From: Sphingobium sp. YR768
Lineage (GTDB): Bacteria; Pseudomonadota; Alphaproteobacteria; Sphingomonadales; Sphingomonadaceae
Reading direction: 5' to 3'
Assembly (NCBI RefSeq): GCF_900111125.1
Contig: NZ_FOGE01000010.1
Span: forward strand, 96,407-160,406
DNA: 64,000 bases
The notes beneath the pieces were generated by a model. It searched no databases and was not told where the DNA came from. It saw only the letters and a list, made by a program, of their open reading frames with translations. Below, in pieces: positions 49,649-57,768 of this stretch (the first letter of the stretch is position 1; the number at the start of each line of letters is the position of its first letter). Both the position numbers and the translations under genes were made by a program.

Positions 49649-50506
49649 ATGCTCTCGCGGCGGAGGCTGATCGGCGGGGCGGGGGCGGCGCTGGCGCTCG
49701 GGCTGATGCCCGGCGGCCTCAGCGCCGCACCGCTCGCCAAGGTCAAGGCGCTCGGCACCATCCGGGTGGTCGTCTATCAGAATAATCGCCCATGGTCCTG
49801 GGAGGAGGGCGGCAAGCTGGTCGGCCTCGACGCCGATCTGGCGCAGGCGATCGCGACCAAACTGGGCGTGCGCGCGGATGTAGCCCAGCTGGTGGCGGAC
49901 GAAAGCGCCGACGATGATCTGCGCAACGGCGTGTGGAAGGGCGGGCTGCTCGGCTTCACGCCCGGCGACATCATGTTGCATGTTCCGTTCGACCGGGTCT
50001 TCGCCGCGCGCAACGATCAGGTGGCGATCATCGCGCCATATTATCGCGAGAGCTTCGGTCTGGCCGGTAGTGGCGGCATGGCGGTGGAAGCGATGCCGAC
50101 CGAATGGAAGGGCCGCAAGCTGGCGGTCGAGCTGGACTCCATTCCCGACTTTTACCTGATCGGCAGCTTCGGCGGCGTGCTGGCCAAGGATGTCACCCAT
50201 TATCCGACCGGGTCGGATGCCGTCGCCGCGGCGATGGCGGGGCAGGCCGATGCCGTTCTGGCGAGCCGCGCCCAGATCGAGGAGGGCGCTCACCGGTCCG
50301 GCGGCAAGCCGCTGGCACTGCGCAAGGGGCCACTGCCCGCCTTCGCTTCGCCCGGCTGGGACATCGGCATGGCGGTCAAGGAGAATAGCCGCACGCTGGG
50401 CGACGCGGTGGAGGAAATCGTCACCGCCATGGGCACGAGTGGCGAAATGAAGGCGCTGTTCGATCGCTATGGCGTCACCTGGACGCCGGCGAACGCGGCG
50501 GGGTGA
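49649..50506 (+). CDS. Quinoprotein dehydrogenase-associated substrate-binding protein (MxaJ/XoxJ-like)
   Basis: This 285-residue periplasmic protein starts with a twin-arginine-like signal ([20 protein letters not shown]) and has a solute-binding-protein fold ([54 protein letters not shown]). Its relatives sit next to PQQ dehydrogenases (MxaJ, XoxJ) and lack a dedicated ABC permease; XoxJ is thought to help activate the enzyme. The position 5 bp after the cytochrome and before the dehydrogenase fits that role. No transporter genes are nearby. Confidence 0.9.
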   Translation: MLSRRRLIGGAGAALALGLMPGGLSAAPLAKVKALGTIRVVVYQNNRPWSWEEGGKLVGLDADLAQAIATKLGVRADVAQLVADESADDDLRNGVWKGGLLGFTPGDIMLHVPFDRVFAARNDQVAIIAPYYRESFGLAGSGGMAVEAMPTEWKGRKLAVELDSIPDFYLIGSFGGVLAKDVTHYPTGSDAVAAAMAGQADAVLASRAQIEEGAHRSGGKPLALRKGPLPAFASPGWDIGMAVKENSRTLGDAVEEIVTAMGTSGEMKALFDRYGVTWTPANAAG

Positions 50507-50514
50507 AGGGCCGA

Positions 50515-50556
50515 CCCAAGGTCCAATTGCCGCTTTGTCGGGGCGGCATAGTCTGC
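50515..50556 (+). promoter_or_regulatory. Shared promoter-type element upstream of the PQQ dehydrogenase gene
   Basis: CCCAAGG, TC, 13 bases, GTC, 9 bases and TAGT align with the element at 49097. It lies 48 bp before the dehydrogenase start, in a 97-bp spacer that otherwise has no gene. This suggests a separate promoter for the dehydrogenase inside the operon. Confidence 0.4.
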
Positions 50557-50603
50557 ACACAAACGGGGGGCGTAGAGCGCCCGTTTCAATAGGGAGGATG
50601 GTT

Positions 50604-52352
50604 ATGAAAGGACCGATGATGCGGGCGCTGTCGGGCGCTGCCGCACTGTCGCTGGCGGTCGCTGCGGCGCCGTTGATTGCGCAGGCTCCGCAGGGGCCGA
50701 CGGACGCGGATCTGATGAACGACGCGGCCTCGACCGGCGACGTGCTGACCTATGGCATGGGGCCGCAGGCGCACCGCTTCAGCACGCTGAAGGCGATCGA
50801 TACGAGCAACGTGTCGAAGCTGGTCCCGGCTTTCGCCGCTTCGCTGGGCGGCGAGAAGCAGCGCGGGCAGGAAGCCCAGCCGATCGTCTATGACGGCACC
50901 ATCTATGTGACGGGCAGCTATTCGCGCGTCTTCGCCTTCGACGCGCGCACCGGCGAGGAAAAATGGCAATATGACGCCCGCCTGCCCGATGGCATCATGC
51001 CCTGCTGCGACGTCGTCAATCGCGGCGCGGCCATCTATGGCGACAAGATCATCTTCGCGACGCTGGACGCGCGGCTTGTGGCGCTCAACCGCAACACCGG
51101 CAAGGTGATCTGGAACAAGCAGATCGCCGATTATAAGGAAGGCTATAGCGCCACCGCCGCGCCCCTGATCGTCAAGGGCATGGTCATCACCGGCAATTCG
51201 GGCGGCGAATTCGGCGTCGTGGGGGCTGTTGAAGCCCGCGATGTGAACACCGGCGAGCTGATCTGGCATCGCCCCGTGATCGAAGGCCATATGGGCACGC
51301 TCAAGGGCAAGGATAACGGCATCACCGGCAAGCTCAACGCGACCTGGACCGGCGACCTGTGGAAGAGCGGTGGCGGCGCGACCTGGCTGGGCGGCACCTA
51401 TGACCCGGAAACCAACCTGCTCTTCTTCGGCACCGGCAACCCGGCGCCCTGGAACAGCCATCTGCGCCCCGGCGACAATCTCTACACCGCCTCCACGCTG
51501 GCGATCGACCCTGACACCGGCGTCATCAAATGGCATTTCCAGACCACGCCGCATGACGGCTGGGATTTCGACGGGGTGAATGAATTCATTCCGTTCGACG
51601 CCACGATCAACGGCAAGCCGATGAAGCTGGGCGCGAAGGCTGACCGCAACGGCTATTTCTTCGTGCTGGATCGCACCAACGGCAAGTTCATCAGCGCCAA
51701 CAAGTTTGTGATGCAGACGACCTGGGCGAACGGCTTCAACAAGGCCGGCAAGCCCAACTATATCCCCGAAGGTCGTCCGCCAGCCCCCGGCGAAGGCAAG
51801 GGCAAGCCGGTCTTCGCCTCGCCCTCCTTCCTGGGCGGCAAGAACTGGATGCCCATGGCCTATAGCCAGGATACCGGCCTGTTCTACATCCCGTCCAACG
51901 ACTGGGGCATGGACATCTGGAACGAACCGATCGCCTACAAGAAGGGCGCGGCCTATCTGGGCGCAGGCTTCACCATCAAGTCGATCGCGGAGGACCATAT
52001 CGGCGCGCTGCGCGCCATGGACCCCAAGACCGGCAAGATCATGTGGGAATATAAGAACAAGGCGCCCTTGTGGGGCGGCGTTCTGACCACGGGCGGCAAC
52101 CTCGTCTTCACCGGTACGCCCGAAGGCTATCTGAAGGCCTTCGACGCCAAGACCGGACAGGAATTGTGGAAATTCCAGACCGGCTCCGGCGTGGTGGGTT
52201 CGCCCGTCACCTGGGAACAGGATGGCGAACAATATGTGGCGGTGATGTCCGGCTGGGGCGGCGCGGTGCCGCTATGGGGCGGCGAAGTCGCCAAGTCGTT
52301 CAAGGATATCAACCAGGGCGGCGCCCTCTGGGTGTTCAAGCTGCCTAAGTAG
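50604..52352 (+). CDS. PQQ-dependent alcohol dehydrogenase of the lanthanide-dependent (PedH/ExaF-like) type
   Basis: This 582-residue periplasmic quinoprotein has an eight-bladed propeller. Visible active-site parts are the adjacent Cys134-Cys135 (MPCCDVV) that form the disulphide by PQQ, metal ligands Glu202 (GGEFG) and Asn279 (GTGNP), and catalytic Asp321 in WDFDGVNEF. Asp323, two residues after the catalytic Asp, is the extra acidic ligand known from lanthanide-dependent XoxF and PedH; calcium enzymes have Ala, Ser or Thr there. The enzyme should oxidise alcohols or aldehydes. AGGGAGG lies 6 bp before the ATG at 50604. Confidence 0.95.
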   Translation: MKGPMMRALSGAAALSLAVAAAPLIAQAPQGPTDADLMNDAASTGDVLTYGMGPQAHRFSTLKAIDTSNVSKLVPAFAASLGGEKQRGQEAQPIVYDGTIYVTGSYSRVFAFDARTGEEKWQYDARLPDGIMPCCDVVNRGAAIYGDKIIFATLDARLVALNRNTGKVIWNKQIADYKEGYSATAAPLIVKGMVITGNSGGEFGVVGAVEARDVNTGELIWHRPVIEGHMGTLKGKDNGITGKLNATWTGDLWKSGGGATWLGGTYDPETNLLFFGTGNPAPWNSHLRPGDNLYTASTLAIDPDTGVIKWHFQTTPHDGWDFDGVNEFIPFDATINGKPMKLGAKADRNGYFFVLDRTNGKFISANKFVMQTTWANGFNKAGKPNYIPEGRPPAPGEGKGKPVFASPSFLGGKNWMPMAYSQDTGLFYIPSNDWGMDIWNEPIAYKKGAAYLGAGFTIKSIAEDHIGALRAMDPKTGKIMWEYKNKAPLWGGVLTTGGNLVFTGTPEGYLKAFDAKTGQELWKFQTGSGVVGSPVTWEQDGEQYVAVMSGWGGAVPLWGGEVAKSFKDINQGGALWVFKLPK

Positions 52353-52366
52353 AAAGGATCAGGACA

Positions 52367-52461
52367 ATGATCGTCATGGGACGTGGACACTATGCGCAAT
52401 CCGCTCCGGCCATCCCGCCCGGCGCAATGCGGCTTGCCACGTCCCATGATGTGTCCGATCA
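52367..52461 (+). promoter_or_regulatory. Long-range 13-bp inverted repeat in front of the response regulator
   Basis: TCATGGGACGTGG (52374-52386) and CCACGTCCCATGA (52437-52449) are exact inverse complements 50 bp apart. ATGATCG (52367-52373) and CGATCAT (52455-52461) extend the stem after a small asymmetry. The structure could be a leader hairpin or attenuator between the dehydrogenase and regulator genes. There is no T-run. Its presence argues that 52367-52510 is a leader, not coding. Confidence 0.55.
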
Positions 52462-52510
52462 TCATGTGCAGGGGCAGGATATGGGACATTATATGGGCGG
52501 GGACGCGATC

Positions 52511-53149
52511 ATGGAGCGGGTGCTGATCATTGATGATCATCCGCTGGTGCGGGATGGATTGCGCAGCGTGATCGCGATCAGTTTCGACAATATCGAGATT
52601 TTCGAGGCGGCGGGTCTGGATGAGGCCGTCGCGACGCTGGAAAAGCAGGATAATTTCGACCTGATCCTGCTCGACCTCAATATTCCCGACGTCCGCCGTC
52701 TCGATGGCCTGAAGCTGCTGCGCGATCGGTTTCCGATCCTGCCGGTGGTGATGGTGTCCGGCGCGTTCGACCGCGCCATCGTGCAGGAGGCGCTGGCCGC
52801 CGGCGCGGCTGGCTTCATCCCCAAATCGCTCAAGCGCAGCGCGATCGTCGACGCCCTGCACCGGGTCGTGTCGGGCGAAATCTACCTGCCCGAAACCATG
52901 GGGGAGGGGGCGGCGCCCTCAGCCGAGGAAGATGATATCGCCCGCCGCATCGACAGCCTGACGCCACAGCAGAAGACGGTGCTGGGCCATCTCGTCAACG
53001 GTCGCCTCAACAAGCAGATCGCCCACGACCTCAACGTGTCGATGACGACGATCAAGGCGCATGTCTCTGCGATCCTCCAGAAGCTGGGCGTCCTCAGCCG
53101 CACGCAGGCGGTGATCAAGGCCAATCGGGTGCATTTCGGCGAGGATTAG
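52511..53149 (+). CDS. LuxR-family response regulator of the PQQ-dehydrogenase locus
   Basis: The protein has 212 residues. The receiver has Asp8-Asp9 (LIIDDHPLVRDG), phosphorylation site Asp55 (LILLDLNIPD) and Lys in GFIPKSLK. A C-terminal NarL/LuxR helix-turn-helix follows (LTPQQKTVLGHLVNGRLNKQ, then LNVSMTTIKAHVSAIL). It resembles the ExaE/AgmR/PedR regulators of PQQ alcohol dehydrogenases. No histidine kinase is encoded nearby. An ATG at 52367 would add a 48-residue His/Met-rich tail; the canonical start is favoured. Confidence 0.85.
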   Translation: MERVLIIDDHPLVRDGLRSVIAISFDNIEIFEAAGLDEAVATLEKQDNFDLILLDLNIPDVRRLDGLKLLRDRFPILPVVMVSGAFDRAIVQEALAAGAAGFIPKSLKRSAIVDALHRVVSGEIYLPETMGEGAAPSAEEDDIARRIDSLTPQQKTVLGHLVNGRLNKQIAHDLNVSMTTIKAHVSAILQKLGVLSRTQAVIKANRVHFGED

Positions 53150-53158
53150 GAAAGACGA

Positions 53159-53185
53159 TGCGCCGTCCCAAGCCGGGACGGCGCA
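53159..53185. terminator. Hairpin between convergent regulator and receptor genes
   Basis: TGCGCCGTCCC and GGGACGGCGCA form a perfect 11-bp stem with a 5-base loop, 9 bp after the regulator stop and 14 bp from the receptor stop. The T-run is poor on both sides, but position and symmetry fit a bidirectional terminator. Confidence 0.65.
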
Positions 53186-53199
53186 TTCCTGCCGATCGA

Positions 53200-56028
53200 T
53201 CAGAAGGTCAGCCCGACACGGGCATAATAAAAGCCGCCGGTGAAGCCGATCGGCGACGTGCCGGCGTATAAGCCCTGACCCAGCGTGGCGCTGACGTCGC
53301 TGGCGCGGTTCTTGTCAGGATAGACGTTGAAGATATTGTTGGCGCCGATCGCGATGTTGATCATCGGCGTCACCTGCCAGCTTCCCTCCAGGTCCGTGAT
53401 CCACTTGGCGCCATAGCTGCGGTCGTTGGGATAGGTGGTTACGCCATTGCTGGTCACGCCATTCTGATAGGATTTGAAACCGCCGAAACGGGTCAGGCGG
53501 GACGACAGGGTGAAGTCGCCCATCGTGGCAAGATTGCTGATCGACAGCTTGGTGCGCGGCAGATTGTTGGTCATGTTGCTCTGGCGCGCGCGGTCGAACA
53601 GGACATAGCCGGTCGATGCCAGTTCGGCCGGGTTGTCGATGATATGGGTGATCTTGGTCCGGTTATAGTTGAAGCCAAGGTTCCATTGCATCTTCACTGC
53701 ATCGAACAGGTCGTGCCGGTAGGAGGCGACGACATCGATGCCGCGGGTGCGGGTATCGATGGCGTTGGTATAATATTGCGCCGTCAGCGTATTGGCTTCC
53801 GATGCCGGGATGCCGCTGGCGATCAGGATGTTGGAGATGGCCGTACCGGTCAGCGTGCTGGTGATGGTGATGCGATCATCCACGTCGATCTGATAGGCGT
53901 CGATCGTCAGGCTGAAATTAGGCAGCGGCGTCAGCACCACGCCCGCCGAGATGTTGAAGGATGTTTCGGGCTGGAGCGGCTTGGCCCCCAGCGCGATGGC
54001 GGCAGGATCATCGACCGCCAGCGTCTTGATCTGGAGCAGCTGGTTGGGAACGCCGTTGACCGTGCGGAACTGGTTGGTCGTCTGGGTATAGATTTGCTGG
54101 GCCACGGCGGGGGCCCGGAAACCGGTGTTGGCCGCCGCGCGGAAGGCGATCCAGTCGGTCGCGGCGTAACGGCCGTTCACTTTCCAGATCAGCGTATTGC
54201 CGCTGCCATCGTCATAATGTTCGAACCGGGCGGCCGCGCCGATCGTGATATCCTTGGTCGGGTCCCACGCCACATCGGCATAGACGGACAGATTGTCGCG
54301 CGACATATAGGCGGCGTCTTCCGGCTGGAAACCTGCCGAGCTTTGCGCACCGGGCGTCATGCCCGACACGATATAGTCGCCGACCAGATAGCTGGCTTCG
54401 TCGCCGGCAAAGGTCTGGTAGCGTTCATGCCGATGCTGGGCGCCGGCCGACACCTGAAGATTGCCGCCGCCGACGTCATAGCCGCGCGTGATGTCGAGCG
54501 ATGTGACGAATTCCGACGACTTGAGTGTACCGATATAGAATTCGGTCGGGCTGAGCGTCCCCATCGAGGGATTGAGCGTGCCTTCCGACGATTGTCGGGC
54601 CCGGTTGCGGCCATAGCCGGTCGAGAAGTCCCAGTCCCATCCGGACAGTTCGCCCTTGGCGCCGACGGTGAGTTCGAAATCCTCTTCGTCGATCATGACA
54701 TGCGGGCGATAGCCGGTCGGATAGATGCCCATGACATTGTTGATGTCCTTGGGATAGCGATAGCTGTACCACAGGTCCGAACGGCGCTGGCTGTAGGTGC
54801 CAAAGGCATAGAGCTGCACGCCGCCCAGATCATAACCGGCGTTGAGCGCGGTGTTGATGCTGCGCGAGGGCATGACGCCATAGCTGGTGGTGACGATCCG
54901 TTCCGTACCGACAGCGGCCGCATCGCGCGGATCGAGCGCACCATTCACCAGCGGATAGAGGCAGGTCGTGGTCGCCGTCACCGAACAGTCGGCCAGCGGC
55001 AGCGCCCGGTTCGACATTGCCTGTTTCTTGAGGTTCAGCGAGAAATTGGCGAAGCCATTGTCGCCCAGCTTCATGCCGACATTCAGGTCCGCCTGATAGA
55101 GTTCGCCGTCCGACCGGTCGAAATTCTGGCCGGCGGTGAAATTGGCTGATCCGCCCTTCGCATCGTCCTTCAGGATGATGTTGATGACCCCGGCGATGGC
55201 GTCCGACCCATATTGGGCGGCGGCGCCGTCGCGCAGCACTTCGATATGGTCGACGGCGGAGGTCGGGATCATGTCGAGGTCGGCCGGGACCGAACCATTA
55301 TAGAGGGACGACACGGCGTTGATCAGCGACGTCTTGTGCCGACGCTTGCCGTTGACCAGGATCAGCGCCTGATCGGGGTTGAGGCCGCGCAGGCCGCCGG
55401 TCGCGATCACCGTTGAGGTCGCGCCACCCGCGCGCACCGGCAGGTTGAAGGAAGGGACCAGCGTATTGAGCGCCTGAAACACGCCTGCCTTGCCGGTGCG
55501 GGTCAGGTCTTCGCCCGAAATCACGTCGATCGGAGTGGGGCTGTCGGTCACGGTGCGCGCCTGACCGCGCGACCCGGTGACGACGATGGCGGGGGCGGCA
55601 GGCTCATCGGCCAGACTGGCTTGCGGAGAGAGCGCCGCGCTGCTCGCCTGCGCCGCAAAGGGCAGGCCGGTGACACCAAGGCTGGCGACTTCCACGCCAC
55701 GTGCCTTTTGCGCCGGATTGCTGAGCGACAATGCGATGACGTCCTTGCTGTTCAGCGTGACCTTCAGGCCTGATCCGGCGATCAGCCGCTGCAAGGCGAC
55801 GTCTGGCGTCATCTTGCCGTTGACGGATTGCGCATGCAGCCCCGCGACCTGATCATAGGGGAAGAGCAACTGGACGCCGGACTGGCGCGCAAACAATGTC
55901 AGCGCCGTCTGCATCGACTGGGCCGGAATCTTGAATTTTGCCGGTTCGGCCGCGCTGGCGGAAGACTGGGTGGCGAGGGCGACGATCGCCGCCGTCGCGC
56001 ACAAGGACAGGTTACGAAAATTCCGCAT
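53200..56028 (-). CDS. TonB-dependent receptor with an N-terminal STN signalling domain
   Basis: This 942-residue protein has a signal peptide, then an STN (secretin/TonB short N-terminal) domain at about 30-105 (FKIPAQSMQTALTLFARQSG, VNGKMTPDVALQRLIAGSGL). The plug domain contains GLRGLNPDQALILVNGKRRH and VLRDGAAAQYGSDAIAGVIN, and the barrel ends ARVGLTF. Receptors with STN domains tell a FecR anti-sigma factor that ligand is bound. The divergent sigma and FecR genes complete this circuit. The ligand is unknown; the downstream organic-acid-type transporter suggests a carboxylate or carboxylate-metal complex. Confidence 0.95.
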   Translation of the reverse strand: MRNFRNLSLCATAAIVALATQSSASAAEPAKFKIPAQSMQTALTLFARQSGVQLLFPYDQVAGLHAQSVNGKMTPDVALQRLIAGSGLKVTLNSKDVIALSLSNPAQKARGVEVASLGVTGLPFAAQASSAALSPQASLADEPAAPAIVVTGSRGQARTVTDSPTPIDVISGEDLTRTGKAGVFQALNTLVPSFNLPVRAGGATSTVIATGGLRGLNPDQALILVNGKRRHKTSLINAVSSLYNGSVPADLDMIPTSAVDHIEVLRDGAAAQYGSDAIAGVINIILKDDAKGGSANFTAGQNFDRSDGELYQADLNVGMKLGDNGFANFSLNLKKQAMSNRALPLADCSVTATTTCLYPLVNGALDPRDAAAVGTERIVTTSYGVMPSRSINTALNAGYDLGGVQLYAFGTYSQRRSDLWYSYRYPKDINNVMGIYPTGYRPHVMIDEEDFELTVGAKGELSGWDWDFSTGYGRNRARQSSEGTLNPSMGTLSPTEFYIGTLKSSEFVTSLDITRGYDVGGGNLQVSAGAQHRHERYQTFAGDEASYLVGDYIVSGMTPGAQSSAGFQPEDAAYMSRDNLSVYADVAWDPTKDITIGAAARFEHYDDGSGNTLIWKVNGRYAATDWIAFRAAANTGFRAPAVAQQIYTQTTNQFRTVNGVPNQLLQIKTLAVDDPAAIALGAKPLQPETSFNISAGVVLTPLPNFSLTIDAYQIDVDDRITITSTLTGTAISNILIASGIPASEANTLTAQYYTNAIDTRTRGIDVVASYRHDLFDAVKMQWNLGFNYNRTKITHIIDNPAELASTGYVLFDRARQSNMTNNLPRTKLSISNLATMGDFTLSSRLTRFGGFKSYQNGVTSNGVTTYPNDRSYGAKWITDLEGSWQVTPMINIAIGANNIFNVYPDKNRASDVSATLGQGLYAGTSPIGFTGGFYYARVGLTF

Positions 56029-56150
56029 CTATTACCCCCCGTGAAATATTTGAAATCTCAGTGGTGGATACGGAGGCGGATCGCGTTTCTGCTAACGACG
56101 CTTAAAAATATCTCATTTTTGTGACCCCGGCGCTGCGGCTATCGGGGCAT

Positions 56151-56186
56151 CCTGTTTCACCGTCACGGGGATGAAGGCGAAACAGG
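56151..56186 (+). promoter_or_regulatory. Hairpin overlapping the ribosome binding site of the sigma factor gene
   Basis: CCTGTTTC (56151-56158) pairs with GAAACAGG (56179-56186). The right arm contains the first part of the ribosome binding site AGGAGAG before the ATG at 56191. If it folds, translation of the sigma factor would be reduced. The rest of the 162-bp divergent spacer should hold promoters of both genes. Confidence 0.4.
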
Positions 56187-56190
56187 AGAG

Positions 56191-56832
56191 ATGAGAAAAC
56201 AGGGGAACAGCGTGAACATGGAATCGATCAGGGCAAGGCTGGATTGGTTCAAGCAGGCGATCCTGCCGCATGAAGGGGCATTGCGATCGCGCTTGCGCCG
56301 CATCGTGTCGCGCAGCCATGATGTGGACGATCTGGTGGCCGAATGCATGACCCGCGCTTATGCGAACGGTGACATTCACCGCACGCATAGCGGCAAGGCA
56401 TTTCTCTTCCAGATTGCCCGTAACCTGCTGATCGATGAAGCGCGGCGGGAAAAGATCGTTTCGCTGGAACTTGTCGCCGAACTCGACATGCTTCAGGTCG
56501 ACAATTCGACCGAAGAAGCCTTACAGGCGCGCGACGAGTTGCGTCATCTTCAGGCTATTCTCGACACATTGCCGCAGCAATGTCGCCGGGCCTTCATAAT
56601 GCGCCGGGTTCATGGAAAATCCGTGAAGGAGATAGCAGAGGAGATGGAGCTATCCGTCTTTACGGTAGACAAGCATTTGACGCGCGCAGCTGTGAAGATA
56701 ATGCAGGCCATCGGTCAGTTTGAGGGTTCCGGATTTGGTTGGTCGCTACACAAGCGCACAGGACATGCAGGCGATCGAGGCCGAAGCGGCGCGCCTGTAT
56801 CTGAAGGCGCGGGCGAGCGACGCGGCCGATGA
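56191..56832 (+). CDS. ECF RNA polymerase sigma factor, FecI-like
   Basis: The 213-residue product has region 2 (IVSRSHDVDDLVAECMTRAY, FLFQIARNLLIDEARR) and region 4 (LPQQCRRAFIMRRVHGKSVK, EMELSVFTVDKHLTRAAVKI). It should direct transcription of the divergent TonB receptor gene. The last 35 residues (from about QFEGSGFG) are Gly/Arg-rich, do not look like the family and lie over the start of the FecR gene in another frame. Confidence 0.92.
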   Translation: MRKQGNSVNMESIRARLDWFKQAILPHEGALRSRLRRIVSRSHDVDDLVAECMTRAYANGDIHRTHSGKAFLFQIARNLLIDEARREKIVSLELVAELDMLQVDNSTEEALQARDELRHLQAILDTLPQQCRRAFIMRRVHGKSVKEIAEEMELSVFTVDKHLTRAAVKIMQAIGQFEGSGFGWSLHKRTGHAGDRGRSGAPVSEGAGERRGR

Positions 56833-57736
56833 CTGGAACGCGGCCTATGCCTGGGTAGCGGAAAACCCGGCCCATGGCTTCGCCTTTGCCAAGGCAGAGG
56901 CCGGATGGGAACTGGCCGAACGGCTGAACGAACTGCCGGCCAGCCAGGATGAGGCCCCCGCACCGCAGGCCGTCATTGCGCAGGCGGAAGCAAGGCCGCT
57001 GATCGGCAGGCGCCGTCTGCTCGTCGGTCTGGCGACGGCCGCCGCAGCCATCGGCGTGGCCTCTACCGTCGCCTTGCGGCTGTTCGACACGGTCGACCAT
57101 TATCGCACGGCGCTGGGCGAAACCCGCACGGTGCGCCTGGCCGACGGATCGCTGATCCACCTCAATACCAACAGTTCGGTCGAGGTCGCCCTGCGCGATG
57201 ATATGCGGTCCATCAAGCTGCTGCGGGGCGAAGCGCGTTTCGATGTGGCGCATGACGCAAAACGGCCGTTTATCGTGAATGCGGACGGGACTCTGGTGCG
57301 CGCGGTCGGCACCATGTTCAATGTGCGCCTGCGGGCGGACGTGACCGAACTGACGGTGATCGAAGGGATCGTGGCGGTGCGCAACGGCGATTCCGCCGTA
57401 CGACGGATCGAAAGCGGGCGTAGTGCCGCCGTGCGTAGCGGCAGCATCGCCGTTACCCATTTGGAACCCGCCAAGATCAAGCAGCGCATCGCCTGGCAGG
57501 ACGGCATGGTCGAGTTTGAAGGCGATACGCTGGCGCAGGCGGTCGAAGAGTTCAACCGATACCGCGCGACGCCGCTGGTCATCGGCGATCCGGAAATCGC
57601 CAGCCTGCGCGTGGGCGGGGCTTTCCGGCTCGACCGGTCGCAGGATTTCGTCGATGCGCTGGAAAGCGGCTTTGCCATTCGGGCCGTGCCGGGCAGCGAC
57701 AATTCGATAATATTGGTTTCTGCCAACGGCGATTAG
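56765..57736 (+). CDS. FecR-type anti-sigma factor / signal transducer
   Basis: This 323-residue inner-membrane protein has an N-terminal cytoplasmic sigma-binding region (AEAARLYLKARASDAADDWN, YAWVAENPAHGFA), a membrane segment near residue 80 (LLVGLATAAAAIGVASTVAL) and a periplasmic FecR domain (GETRTVRLADGSLIHLNTNS, LLRGEARFDVAHDAKRPFIV, GTMFNVRL). The C-terminal part that meets the receptor's STN domain follows. The ATG at 56765 keeps the whole family region; a TTG at 56720 would add 15 residues. Either start overlaps the sigma gene. Confidence 0.9.
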   Translation: MQAIEAEAARLYLKARASDAADDWNAAYAWVAENPAHGFAFAKAEAGWELAERLNELPASQDEAPAPQAVIAQAEARPLIGRRRLLVGLATAAAAIGVASTVALRLFDTVDHYRTALGETRTVRLADGSLIHLNTNSSVEVALRDDMRSIKLLRGEARFDVAHDAKRPFIVNADGTLVRAVGTMFNVRLRADVTELTVIEGIVAVRNGDSAVRRIESGRSAAVRSGSIAVTHLEPAKIKQRIAWQDGMVEFEGDTLAQAVEEFNRYRATPLVIGDPEIASLRVGGAFRLDRSQDFVDALESGFAIRAVPGSDNSIILVSANGD

Positions 57737-57768
57737 CAGAATGGCGCCCGCCGCCCGTATCAACGGGG

